Assembly: GCF_001552355.1 (NCBI RefSeq)
Contig: NZ_BCRA01000005.1
Coordinates: 1 to 43,299 of the forward strand
Source of the DNA: Microbacterium resistens NBRC 103078
GTDB taxonomy: Bacteria; Actinomycetota; Actinomycetes; Actinomycetales; Microbacteriaceae
Reading direction: 5' to 3'
DNA: 43,299 bases
Shown: piece after piece, positions 1 through 7,056 of the stretch
Layout: each line of letters starts with the position of its first letter
Position numbering within the stretch: the stretch's first letter is position 1
Made by a program: the position numbers and the translations under genes
The notes under the pieces: generated by a model
What the model was told of the DNA's origin: nothing
Databases searched by the model: none
Seen by the model: the letters and a program-made list of their open reading frames with translations, nothing else

Positions 1-2
1 AC

Positions 3-611
3 CCGGACGCGGCGACGCTGCGGTACGTGGTCGACGGCGACCGCATCGCCCCGGCGACGCTGGAGCGGACGGGGCAGTCCCTGGCCCCCACCCGTCGGCT
101 GGGCGTGCTCGCCGCCGACGGAGAGGCACGGGCGATCACGCCGGATGCCCGTGCCTCCGCCGAGCGCGAGGCCGTGCTCGCCGCCACCGCCGTGCTGCTC
201 GGCGCCGGCGAGCGCCTCCTTCGGGAGGCGGTGCAGTACGCCGGCGTGCGCGAGCAGTTCGGGCGCCCGATCGGCGAGTTCCAGGCGCTCAAGCATCAGC
301 TCGCCGACGTGCGGGTCGCGCTGAGCTTCGCCCGGCCGCTGCTGTGGAACGCGGCGCTCACGGCCGACACCGGCACCGGCGACCGGGACAGCTCGGCCGC
401 GAAGATCGCCGCGTCGGAGGCGGCGACCCGCGCGGCCCGCGTCGCCCTGCAGGTGCACGGCGCGATCGGCTACACGGCCGAGCACCCCCTGCGGATCTGG
501 CTCGGGCTCGTCCCCGCGCTGTCCCGCGTCTGGGGCACGCCCGCCCAGCACCGCGCCCGCGTGGCCGGTGCGATCCTGTCCGACGGCTCGAGCGCGAGGG
601 AGCGAGCATGA
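3..611 (+). CDS. Acyl-CoA dehydrogenase, C-terminal part (gene enters from outside the window)
   Basis: This is the C-terminal ~200 residues of an FAD-dependent acyl-CoA dehydrogenase; the reading frame is open from the first base, so the start lies upstream of the window. The flavin-family signature EQFGRPIGEFQALKH is clear and is followed by the C-terminal helical segment with VHGAIGYTAEHPL. Its stop overlaps the start of the next acyl-CoA dehydrogenase in an ATGA (608-611), so the two are translationally coupled. Adjacent half-size dehydrogenase genes of this kind usually encode the two chains of an alpha2beta2 enzyme, as in steroid pathways (FadE28-FadE29, IpdE1-IpdE2). With ipdAB, kstR2 and fadD3 nearby, an IpdE-type role on a C/D-ring CoA thioester is the best guess. 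The exact substrate cannot be read from the sequence. Confidence 0.85.
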   Translation, partial: PDAATLRYVVDGDRIAPATLERTGQSLAPTRRLGVLAADGEARAITPDARASAEREAVLAATAVLLGAGERLLREAVQYAGVREQFGRPIGEFQALKHQLADVRVALSFARPLLWNAALTADTGTGDRDSSAAKIAASEAATRAARVALQVHGAIGYTAEHPLRIWLGLVPALSRVWGTPAQHRARVAGAILSDGSSARERA

Positions 612-1717
612 ACTTCACCGTCACCGAGGAGCAGGAGGAGCTGATCGAGCTCGTCCGCGCGGTCCTCGCACAGCGCTCGGACGACCGCGCGATGCGGGCC
701 GCGCTCGAGAGCGACGCGGGATACGACACCGAGCTCTGGCGGCTGCTGTGCACGGAGATCGGCGCCGCCTCGCTCGCGATCCCGGAGGAGGCCGGCGGGG
801 CCGGGTTCTCCACGTTCGAGACGCACCTCGTGCTCGAGGAGCTCGGTCGCGGTCTCACGCCGTCCCCCTACCTCGGCTCCGTGGCGATCACGGCGCAGGC
901 CATCCTCGCGACGCACGATGACGAGGCGGCGGCGCGCCTGCTGCCCGGCCTCGCGGAGGGCACGCGCATCGGCGCGCTCGGCTGGGCGGCACCGGACGGC
1001 CGGTGGGACCCCGAGCGTGTCGCGGTCACGGCGACGCCCGGCGAGCCCTGGCGAGTGACCGGCCGGGTCCCGCTGGTGCTCGAGGGCGCGACGGCGGACG
1101 TCCTCGTCGTCGTCGCGAACACCGCCGACGGCGCCCGCCTCTTCGAGCTCCTGGAGCCGGACGCGGTCCGCCGGGACGTCACCCCCGCCATGGACCCAGG
1201 GCTGCGTGTCGCGACCCTGCACCTCGAGGACGTCGCCGCCCGCCCGCTCGGCGACGGCGCGCCGGACGTGCTCCCGCTCGTCCTCGACCACGCCCTGACC
1301 GCCGTCAGCGCCCTGCAGAGCGGCACCGCCGCCCGGGCGTTGGCGAGCAGCCTCGCGTACGTCGGGCAGCGCGTGCAGTTCGGGCGGCCCATCGGCTCCT
1401 TCCAGGCGGTCAAGCACCGGTTGGCCGATCTGCACGTCCGGGTCGAGACCGCCGCGACGACGACCAGAGCGGCCGCGCGTGCGGTCGCGGACGGTTCCGC
1501 CGAGCGCACGTCGCTCGCCCGGCTCGCGAAGGCGTGGTGCAGCGAGACCCTCGACCAGGTCGCCGCCGAGATGATCCAGCTGCACGGCGGCATCGCGATC
1601 ACCTGGGAGCACGACGCCCACCTCGTGTTCAAGCGCGCGCACGCACTCGGACAGCTCTTCGGGACCGCGGCCGAGCAGCGGGCGCGGGCGGCGGACTGGG
1701 CGCTGCAGCCCGCATGA
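608..1717 (+). CDS. Acyl-CoA dehydrogenase, probable partner chain of a heteromeric steroid dehydrogenase
   Basis: A 369-residue acyl-CoA dehydrogenase. It begins with the usual N-terminal helix (MNFTVTEEQEELIELVR), has a middle beta domain, then the signature VQFGRPIGSFQAVKHR and the end motif LHGGIAITWEHDAHLVFKRA, where the Glu of TWEH sits where many FadE proteins keep a conserved acid. The middle domain is short and diverged, as is common in chains that work as heteromers. The start is the ATG of an ATGA overlap with the preceding dehydrogenase gene, preceded by GAGGGAGCG. I infer that the two proteins form one enzyme that desaturates a ring-derived acyl-CoA in C/D-ring breakdown (IpdE1/IpdE2-like). 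Which chain carries the base is not certain. It ends 17 bp before a convergent SDR gene. Confidence 0.88.
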   Translation: MNFTVTEEQEELIELVRAVLAQRSDDRAMRAALESDAGYDTELWRLLCTEIGAASLAIPEEAGGAGFSTFETHLVLEELGRGLTPSPYLGSVAITAQAILATHDDEAAARLLPGLAEGTRIGALGWAAPDGRWDPERVAVTATPGEPWRVTGRVPLVLEGATADVLVVVANTADGARLFELLEPDAVRRDVTPAMDPGLRVATLHLEDVAARPLGDGAPDVLPLVLDHALTAVSALQSGTAARALASSLAYVGQRVQFGRPIGSFQAVKHRLADLHVRVETAATTTRAAARAVADGSAERTSLARLAKAWCSETLDQVAAEMIQLHGGIAITWEHDAHLVFKRAHALGQLFGTAAEQRARAADWALQPA

Positions 1718-1734
1718 TCCGCCGCCGCGCCGGC

Positions 1735-2478
1735 TCAGGCCGTCACGCCGCCGTCGATGACGAAGTCCTGCCCGGTGCAGTAGCTGCTGGCGTCGCTCGC
1801 GAGGAACGCCACGAGGTTCGACACCTCCTCCGGGCGACCGGCACGCGGGATCGGGATGCCCGCGATGAAGCCGACCCCCGCGCGCGTGTCCTCGCTGATC
1901 ATGGGCGTGTCGACCGCCCCGGGACAGATGGAGTTGACCCGGATCCCGTGGACTCCGAGCTCCCGCGCCGCGGAGCGGGTGATGCCGCGGAGCGCGAACT
2001 TCGACGCGGAGTACGCGACGCGATCCGCGTAGCCGGTCAGACCCGCCGTCGAGGAGACGTTCACGATCGATCCGCCCCTCGCCTTCATCAGGGGCAGCAT
2101 CGCCTGGATCCCCAGCATCGGACCGATCGCGTTCACATCCATGGTGAGCCGGATCGTCCGCTCCTCGGCGTCCTCCAGCGGACCCGTCGGACAGTAGCCG
2201 GCGTTGTTGACGAGCACGTCCACCCGGCCGAACGCCCGACGGGCGGCCTCCGCCACCGCGTCCCAGGCGGCGCGCGACGAGACGTCGTGGGCGAGGCCGA
2301 TCGCGCGGTCGCCGAGAGCGTCCGCGACCCCGGCGACCGCGGCCTCGTCCAGGTCGGTGAGGACGAGCCGGGCGCCGAGCCCGTGCAGGAGCCGGGCGTG
2401 TGCGCGCCCCTGGCCGCCGGCGGCGCCGGTGAGCACGACGACCGTGTCGTCGAGGCGGATGAGAGGGATTGTCGTCAT
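1735..2478 (-). CDS. SDR-family oxidoreductase, FabG3 / 3(20)-hydroxysteroid dehydrogenase-like
   Basis: A 247-residue classical short-chain dehydrogenase/reductase. The nucleotide-binding glycine motif TGAAGGQGRA, the NNAG motif, the catalytic Ser of NVSS and YSASK are all intact, as is the C-terminal FVIDGG. The TDLDE after the second strand favours NAD(H). Overall it resembles mycobacterial FabG3 (Rv2002, 3alpha/20beta-hydroxysteroid dehydrogenase), with matching phrases such as VNSICPG..TPM and EVSNLVAFLASDASSYCTG. The start chosen is the ATG at 2478 (MTTIPLIR), because the 23 residues encoded upstream look non-native. It is convergent with the dehydrogenase pair and divergent from a VOC gene. 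A role in oxidising a hydroxyl on a steroid or ring fragment is inferred from family and context. Confidence 0.85.
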   Translation of the reverse strand: MTTIPLIRLDDTVVVLTGAAGGQGRAHARLLHGLGARLVLTDLDEAAVAGVADALGDRAIGLAHDVSSRAAWDAVAEAARRAFGRVDVLVNNAGYCPTGPLEDAEERTIRLTMDVNAIGPMLGIQAMLPLMKARGGSIVNVSSTAGLTGYADRVAYSASKFALRGITRSAARELGVHGIRVNSICPGAVDTPMISEDTRAGVGFIAGIPIPRAGRPEEVSNLVAFLASDASSYCTGQDFVIDGGVTA

Positions 2479-2540
2479 GACGGTCCTTCCGTGAGGGATG
2501 GTGGGTGGGCGGGTCGGCGCCCCGGGAGGGAGGAGCGCCC

Positions 2541-2981
2541 GTGACACGGCTGCATCACATCGGGATCACGGTGAGCGACACCGAGCGGAGCGTGGAGTTC
2601 TACCGGGCGCTGGGCGCCGTCGACGTCGTCCGCCCCCGGGAGAAGAGCGGTCCAGCGGTCGAAGCGGCCACGGGATACCCGGGCATCCGGATCCTGCTCA
2701 CGTTCCTGGGCTTCGGCGACGGCGGCACGGTGATCGAGCTGGCCGAGTACCGGGGCGGCGGCTCCCGGCGCGTCGATCCCGACAACGGCAGCATCGGCGC
2801 GGCGCACCCCGCCCTGCTCGTGGATGACATCGACGAGCGTCTGCGCCGCGTCGCGGACCTCGGATACCGCGCCCTGTCCGCGCCGATGACGGCGACCGAC
2901 GGGCCGATGGAGGGGTTCCGGTACGTCTACGTCCTGGGCCCGGACGACGTCCGCGTGGAGCTCCTCGAAGAGCCTCACTGA
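2541..2981 (+). CDS. VOC (glyoxalase-fold) family protein
   Basis: A 146-residue single-domain vicinal-oxygen-chelate protein starting at GTG 2541, 5 bases after a strong GGGAGGGAGGAG site. The typical first strand TRLHHIGITVSDTERSVEFYRAL carries the first metal His, and a second half ends in VRVELLEEP, whose Glu is the usual last metal ligand. Family members include methylmalonyl-CoA epimerases, glyoxalases and ring-cleaving dioxygenases; nothing here separates these. At this length an epimerase, isomerase or lyase is more likely than a two-domain dioxygenase. It is divergent from the FabG3-like gene with a 62-bp spacer and overlaps the aldo-keto reductase tail-to-tail by 7 bp. A role with a CoA-thioester intermediate is inferred only from context. 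Confidence 0.75.
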   Translation: MTRLHHIGITVSDTERSVEFYRALGAVDVVRPREKSGPAVEAATGYPGIRILLTFLGFGDGGTVIELAEYRGGGSRRVDPDNGSIGAAHPALLVDDIDERLRRVADLGYRALSAPMTATDGPMEGFRYVYVLGPDDVRVELLEEPH

Positions 2982-3853
2982 GTCCGCTCCCCGACACCGC
3001 CCGCGAGCTCGGCGCGCTCGGCCTCCTCCAGGACCAGGGCCGTCGCGGCCGCGGAGTCGCGCACGCTCTCCGGGCGGCTCGCGCCCGGCACCGGGATCAT
3101 CCGGTCGGAGAGGGTCAGGAGCCATGCGAGCGCGACCCGCTGTACGCTCACCCCGCGGCGCTCGGCGACGCGACGGAAGGCGGGGGCCGCGTCGGCGAGT
3201 CCCTTCGCGGCCCTCATCCCGCCGAGCGGCCCCCAGGCGAGGAACGCCAGCCCCCGCCGTTCGCAGGCGCGGAGCACCGCGTGGCTGTCCCGGCCCAGCG
3301 GAGAGTACTCGTTCTGCACGCTGACCAGCGCGTCTCCGAGCACGTCCTTGGCGATGTCGAGCTGCGCCTCGTCCACGTTCGAGACGCCCACCCGGATCAC
3401 GAGCCCTTCGTCCACGAGCCCGCGCAGCGCCCCCATCGAGTCGGCGTAAGGCACCTTCGGGTCCGGTCGGTGGTGCTGGTACAGCGGCAGCGCCGGCAGA
3501 CCCAGCCGGCGCAGGGACGCCCGCGCGGCCGCGGCGAGATGCTCCGGCGATCCGTCGATCCACCAGGTGGCGTTCGGTCCCCGCGTGTGCCCGCCCTTCG
3601 TGGCGATGACGACGCGGTCGACGGCTCCGGGCACCGCGCGCAGGGCCCGCACCAGGGCGGTCTCGTTCACGCCCATGTCGCCCGTCGGACCGTAGCTGTC
3701 GGCGGTGTCGAACAGGGTGACGCCCGCGTCCAGGGCCGCGTGGACCGCACGGACGCCGCGTGCGCGGTCCGTCTCCAGGGTCTGCGTCATCGTCATGGCG
3801 CCGAAGCCGACCGCCGAGACGCGCAGGTCCCCCAGGGCGCGGGTCGGGATCAC
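2975..3853 (-). CDS. Aldo/keto reductase
   Basis: A 292-residue aldo-keto reductase with the complete catalytic tetrad: Asp49 (FDTAD), Tyr54 (DSYG), Lys86 (IATKGG) and His128 (YQHHRPDP). NADPH-binding segments follow near the C-terminus (IPVPGASRPESV). It belongs to the broad bacterial group that reduces or oxidises carbonyls and alcohols with NADP(H). The start is taken as GTG 3853, because the GTGA overlaps the stop of the upstream SDR (3850-3852), which indicates translational coupling; a longer open frame upstream is the antisense or shifted frame of that SDR. The two coupled reductases probably act on the same ring-derived ketone or alcohol. The substrate is unknown. Confidence 0.85.
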   Translation of the reverse strand: MIPTRALGDLRVSAVGFGAMTMTQTLETDRARGVRAVHAALDAGVTLFDTADSYGPTGDMGVNETALVRALRAVPGAVDRVVIATKGGHTRGPNATWWIDGSPEHLAAAARASLRRLGLPALPLYQHHRPDPKVPYADSMGALRGLVDEGLVIRVGVSNVDEAQLDIAKDVLGDALVSVQNEYSPLGRDSHAVLRACERRGLAFLAWGPLGGMRAAKGLADAAPAFRRVAERRGVSVQRVALAWLLTLSDRMIPVPGASRPESVRDSAAATALVLEEAERAELAGGVGERTQ

Positions 3854-4572
3854 TTCCCCGCCGCCGTCCATCCGCCGTCCACGGGAAGGCACTGCCCGTA
3901 GACGTGCGTGGCGTCGCAGAGCATCCACACGATCGCCTCCGCGATCTCCTCCGGCCGTGCCAGCCGGCCCCGGGGCGTGCGCGCCTCGGCCATCGTGAGG
4001 TCGTAGCCGGTCCGCTCCAGGTCCTCGACCATGGGGGTGCGGGTGTGGCCCGGGGCGATGGCGTTGACGCGGACGCCGCTGGGCGCCCATTCGATCGCCA
4101 GGTTCTCCATCAGCTGGCGCTCCGCGGCCTTGGCCGTGCCGTAGTCCGCCTGGTTCGCCCATCCCCGGTAGGCCGTCGTGGACGACACCATGACGATCGA
4201 CGCGGGAAGACCGCCGAGTCGGCGGACGACGGCGCGGGACACGGCCAGTGCCCCGATGACGTGGACCTCGTACTGCCGCCGCATGGCGTCCAGAGCGATG
4301 TCCAGCGCGGGGACGTACGCGCCGCGGATGCCGTGGCACAGGACCACGCCGGTGACCGGCTCTTCGGCCGCGCACGCGGCGACAGCGGCGTCGACGGCGC
4401 CCTCGTCGCTGACGTCCACCCGGACGGAAGGCACGTCGTCGGCGACGGACGGCGCCAGGTCGAAGACGGTCACCCTGCCGCCCCGCGCGAGGAGCCGCTC
4501 GACGACCGCGGCGCCGATGCCGCTCGCCCCTCCGGTCACGATCGTGTGCCCGGGTCCGGTGGCTTCCCTCAC
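3850..4572 (-). CDS. SDR-family oxidoreductase
   Basis: A roughly 240-residue classical SDR with TGGASGIGAA, the Ser of VSSTTAYRG, the catalytic pair DYGTAK, and a C-terminal PVDGGWTAAGK. The usual NNAG is replaced by CHGI. I chose GTG 4572 (residues VREATGPGHTIVTGG) because GAGGAGGA lies just upstream (4577-4584). An ATG at 4605 is in frame but lacks a ribosome site. It is divergent from ipdA, and the KstR2-like site at 4622-4635 lies between the two starts, so it is probably co-regulated with ipdAB. It is coupled to the following aldo-keto reductase. The family points to oxidation or reduction of a hydroxyl/keto group; the exact step is not known. Confidence 0.85.
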   Translation of the reverse strand: MREATGPGHTIVTGGASGIGAAVVERLLARGGRVTVFDLAPSVADDVPSVRVDVSDEGAVDAAVAACAAEEPVTGVVLCHGIRGAYVPALDIALDAMRRQYEVHVIGALAVSRAVVRRLGGLPASIVMVSSTTAYRGWANQADYGTAKAAERQLMENLAIEWAPSGVRVNAIAPGHTRTPMVEDLERTGYDLTMAEARTPRGRLARPEEIAEAIVWMLCDATHVYGQCLPVDGGWTAAGK

Positions 4573-4621
4573 GACGTCCTCCTCGACCTGTCCGCGAGAC
4601 GCCATGCTAGCCTAGGGACCA

Positions 4622-4635
4622 AACAAGCGCTAGGT
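4622..4635. promoter_or_regulatory. KstR2-like operator upstream of ipdA
   Basis: The sequence AACAAGCGCTAGGT matches the known KstR2 motif AnCAAGnnCTTGnT at 10 of 12 defined positions. The dyad extends outward, with AAAC on the left facing GTTT on the right. TAGGTT (4631-4636), inside the right half, is a plausible -10 box for ipdA, with the ATG 35 bases downstream, so a bound repressor would block RNA polymerase. It lies between the divergent SDR and ipdA starts and could serve both. Binding is inferred. Confidence 0.75.
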
Positions 4636-4670
4636 TTGCGCTGTTCGCAGAGTCGCGGAGAAGGAGCACT

Positions 4671-5537
4671 ATGGCCGACAAACGGACCAGCCTGGATGAG
4701 GCCGTCGCCTCGATCCGGAGCGGGATGACGGTGGGCATCGGCGGATGGGGCTCCCGGCGCAAGCCGATGGCCCTCGTCCGCGCCCTGCTGCGCACGGACG
4801 CGACGGATCTGACCGTCGTCGCCTTCGGCGGGCCCGACGTGGGCCTGCTCGCCGCCGCCGGACGCATCCGCAAGCTCGTCTACGGCTTCGTCTCGCTGGA
4901 CAGCATCCCCCTGGACCCGCTGTTCACGCGGGCCCGCGAGGAGGGCGCGTTCGAGGTCGAGGAGTACGACGAGGGCATGTTCGTCGCCGGCCTCCGGGCC
5001 GCCGGGCAGCGGGTCGACTTCCAGCCGATCCTCGCCGGGCTCGGCTCCGACGTGCTGCCGGCGAACCCGCGACTGAAGACCATCCGTTCCCCGTACTCCG
5101 AGGAGCAGTACGTCGCCATGCCCGCGCTGCCCCTCGACGTCGCGCTCGTGCACATGAACCGCGCGGACGCCGCGGGCAACAGCCAGTATCTGGGCCCGGA
5201 CCCGTACTTCGACGACCTCTTCGCGATGGCGGCGCAGCGCACCATCGTGTCCGCGGAGAAGATCGTCCCCACCGAGAGCCTGCTCGACGAGGCCTCCTTC
5301 CACACCCTGCTGTTCAGCCGGATGTACGTCGACGCCGTCGTCGAGGCGCCGCGCGGCGCGCACTTCACGACCTGCGAGCCCGACTACCCCCGCGACGAGG
5401 CCTTCCAGCGGGAGTACGCCGCCGCGGCGAAGGACCCCGACGCCTGGGCCGCCTTCACCCGGACCTACCTCGACACCGACGACGCCGGATACCACGCGGC
5501 CGTCGCCCGCTTCCACGCCGCCCAGGGAGAGTCATGA
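4671..5537 (+). CDS. ipdA: IpdA-like subunit of the steroid C/D-ring hydrolase (CoA-transferase family)
   Basis: A 288-residue alpha subunit that closely resembles mycobacterial IpdA (Rv3551). Shared stretches include the start DKRTSLDEAV, then GIGGWGSRRKPM, GFVSLDS, DEGMFVAGL, DPYFDDLF and EAPRGAHFTTCEPDY. IpdAB has the fold of class I CoA-transferases, but the mycobacterial enzyme was shown to hydrolyse the last steroid carbocycle in COCHEA-CoA, a carbon-carbon bond hydrolysis. The start ATG 4671 follows AAGGAG (4661-4666). The stop overlaps ipdB in an ATGA. A KstR2-like operator lies 36 bp upstream. Its presence makes this island specific for C/D-ring breakdown rather than general beta-oxidation. 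Confidence 0.93.
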   Translation: MADKRTSLDEAVASIRSGMTVGIGGWGSRRKPMALVRALLRTDATDLTVVAFGGPDVGLLAAAGRIRKLVYGFVSLDSIPLDPLFTRAREEGAFEVEEYDEGMFVAGLRAAGQRVDFQPILAGLGSDVLPANPRLKTIRSPYSEEQYVAMPALPLDVALVHMNRADAAGNSQYLGPDPYFDDLFAMAAQRTIVSAEKIVPTESLLDEASFHTLLFSRMYVDAVVEAPRGAHFTTCEPDYPRDEAFQREYAAAAKDPDAWAAFTRTYLDTDDAGYHAAVARFHAAQGES

Positions 5538-6286
5538 CCGCGCCCGCCACCCTCGCCGAGATCTGCGTCGCCGCCTGCGCAGACACCTACCGTTCGTCCG
5601 GCGAGGTGCTCGCCCACGCCGTGGGCACCATCCCGACCATCGGCGCCCGGCTCGCCCGGCGCACCTCCGCGCCGGACATCGTGCTGACCGACGGCGAGGC
5701 CTTCCTCATGAGCGACCCGCCTCCGCTCGGGCGCAGCGCGGCCGGCGGCGGGACCATCGAGGGATGGGCCCCGTTCGGCCGGATCTTCGAGATCCTCGCG
5801 ACGGGGCGACGGCAGAGCATGATGGGCGCCAGCCAGATCGATCGATACGGGAACCAGAACATCTCCCTCATCGGCGACTGGGATCGCCCGAAGCGCCAGC
5901 TCATCGGGGTCCGCGGCGCCCCCGGCAACACCGCGAACCACCGGGTCGACTACTGGGTGTCGAGGCACAGCCCGCGGGTCTTCGTCGACGCGGTCGACAT
6001 GGTCTCCGGCGTGGGAAACGACCGCGCCCGAGACGCCGGGCTGCGCTTCCATCGTCTCGGCGTGATCGTGACCAACCTCGCGGTCCTCGACTACGACGAG
6101 GAGGGACGCGTCCGGGTCCGCTCGATCCATCCCGGCGTCGATCCGCAGGCGGTCGCCGACGCCACGGGCTTCCCCCTCGACGTCTCCGCCGCGGCGACCA
6201 CGCGTCTGCCCGATGCGGAGGAGCTGCGCCTCATCCGCGAGGAGCTCGACCCGCGCGGCGCCCGCACGCGCGAGGTCCCCGACTGA
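5534..6286 (+). CDS. ipdB: IpdB-like subunit of the steroid C/D-ring hydrolase
   Basis: A 250-residue beta subunit resembling mycobacterial IpdB (Rv3552). Diagnostic stretches are VGTIPTIGARLARRT, APDIVLTDGEAFL, IEGWAPFGRIFE, MMGASQIDRYGNQNIS, RGAPGNTANHRVDYWV and VDAVDMVSGVG. It acts with IpdA in the cytosol on the ring-D-opened CoA ester. It begins inside the ipdA stop (ATGA 5534-5537), as expected for a stoichiometric pair. Downstream, a 26-bp perfect palindrome separates it from the convergent kstR2 gene. Confidence 0.93.
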   Translation: MTAPATLAEICVAACADTYRSSGEVLAHAVGTIPTIGARLARRTSAPDIVLTDGEAFLMSDPPPLGRSAAGGGTIEGWAPFGRIFEILATGRRQSMMGASQIDRYGNQNISLIGDWDRPKRQLIGVRGAPGNTANHRVDYWVSRHSPRVFVDAVDMVSGVGNDRARDAGLRFHRLGVIVTNLAVLDYDEEGRVRVRSIHPGVDPQAVADATGFPLDVSAAATTRLPDAEELRLIREELDPRGARTREVPD

Positions 6287-6296
6287 TCCGACCGGT

Positions 6297-6322
6297 CGTG
6301 GGCGGTCGCGCGACCGCCCACG
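6297..6322. terminator. Bidirectional terminator-like palindrome between ipdB and kstR2
   Basis: A perfect 26-base GC-rich palindrome (arms CGTGGGCGGTCGC and its complement) fills the spacer between the convergent stops of ipdB (6286) and kstR2 (6325). There is no T-run, which is common for actinobacterial intrinsic terminators. A symmetric hairpin could stop transcription from both sides. Confidence 0.65.
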
Positions 6323-6324
6323 GC

Positions 6325-6936
6325 TCAGTCCACGAGGAGGCCGCCGTGCAGCAGGTCGAGGTAGTTCTCGGTCAGGCTCGCCGCCGTGTGCGTGCCGCTG
6401 GGTCGGTACCAGGCCACCGTCGACCACACCGAGTCGCGGATGAAGCGGTAGGCGATCGGGGCGTCGAGGGTGTCCCGGAAGACGCCCTGACGCTGCCCCT
6501 CCCGGATCTGGCCGAGCCACAGCGACTCGATCTGGAGGCTGTTCTCCTTGACGAACTCGAAGCCCGGCTGGGTGGCGAGGAAGCTCGACTCGTTCTGGTA
6601 GAGGCCCACCGCGTCGGGCTTGCTGACCACCGTCTCGAAGGCGTGCTCGATGAGGCGGTCCAGCGTCTCCCGGGGGCCCGACGACTCGGCGACGATCTGC
6701 TCGAAGCGCCCGTACAGGTCGGTCATGAAGGTGCGCAGGATCTCCTGGAGGATCGCCTCCTTCGAGGAGAAGTGATGATAGAGACTGCCGGAGAGGATCC
6801 CGGCCTCGTCGGCGATGTCGCGCACGGTCGTCGCCGAGTAGCCGCGCTGGGAGATCAGGTGGGCGGCGATGGACAGGATCTGCTCTCTCCGCTCGGAGCT
6901 CTGCTCGCCTCGCGTGGTCCGCGGGTTCATCGCCAT
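6325..6936 (-). CDS. kstR2: TetR-family repressor, KstR2-like
   Basis: A 203-residue TetR regulator. The N-terminal helix-turn-helix contains YSATTVRDIADEAGILSGSL followed by YHHFSSKEAIL, nearly identical to mycobacterial KstR2 (Rv3557c). The C-terminal ligand domain also matches (IAYRFIRDSVWSTVAWYRPSG). KstR2 represses the HIP (C/D-ring) genes and is released by HIP-CoA, the FadD3 product. Here the gene is divergent from a FadD3 homologue, with a perfect consensus operator (6971-6984) between them, so autoregulation is likely. AAGGAG lies 8 bases before the ATG at 6936; an in-frame ATG at 6930 is an alternative. It is the only TetR gene in the window. Confidence 0.93.
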   Translation of the reverse strand: MAMNPRTTRGEQSSERREQILSIAAHLISQRGYSATTVRDIADEAGILSGSLYHHFSSKEAILQEILRTFMTDLYGRFEQIVAESSGPRETLDRLIEHAFETVVSKPDAVGLYQNESSFLATQPGFEFVKENSLQIESLWLGQIREGQRQGVFRDTLDAPIAYRFIRDSVWSTVAWYRPSGTHTAASLTENYLDLLHGGLLVD

Positions 6937-6958
6937 GGCTTCTCCTTCTGGGGTGCCG

Positions 6959-6987
6959 GGAGTATTTCACAACAAGCGCTTGTTCAA
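6959..6987 (-). promoter_or_regulatory. Probable kstR2 promoter
   Basis: Read on the minus strand, TTGAAC (6982-6987) and TACTCC (6959-6964) are spaced by 17 bases. This would start transcription near 6952, about 16 bases before the kstR2 ATG. The KstR2 operator occupies the -35/-10 spacer, the classic arrangement for autorepression. The -10 match is imperfect, so the promoter assignment is inferred. Confidence 0.5.
6971..6984. promoter_or_regulatory. KstR2 operator, perfect palindrome between kstR2 and fadD3
   Basis: AACAAGCGCTTGTT is a perfect 14-bp palindrome and an exact match to AnCAAGnnCTTGnT. It sits 35 bp from the kstR2 ATG and 73 bp from the fadD3 ATG, inside the likely kstR2 promoter. 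This is the strongest anchor for identifying the other, less perfect sites in the window. Confidence 0.9.
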
Positions 6988-7056
6988 TAGTGCACCATCG
7001 CAGGCCGGAACACGCGCTCCGAGAGAGGTTTTCTTATGGTATGGGAAGGACCCCGC

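Noticed and set aside
470..1642. Long antisense open frame over the acyl-CoA dehydrogenase genes
   Set aside because: It is a high-GC shadow of the real genes, with Arg/Gly/Asp-rich composition and no recognisable domain. The same holds for the long opposite-strand frames at 21083-23113, 22989-25313, 28065-30305, 31542-33854 and 37825-40638.
4573..4605. ATG start for the SDR at 3850-4572
   Set aside because: No ribosome site lies before it. The GTG at 4572 has GAGGAGGA in place and gives the usual SDR N-terminus.
4671..6286. Ordinary 3-oxoacid or glutaconate CoA-transferase
   Set aside because: The fold is the same, but the detailed match is to IpdA/IpdB, and the flanking kstR2 and fadD3 genes agree with the hydrolase role.
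7036..7056. Upstream ATG start for fadD3
   Set aside because: It lacks a ribosome site and adds seven non-conserved residues, while GGAAGGA precedes the ATG at 7057.
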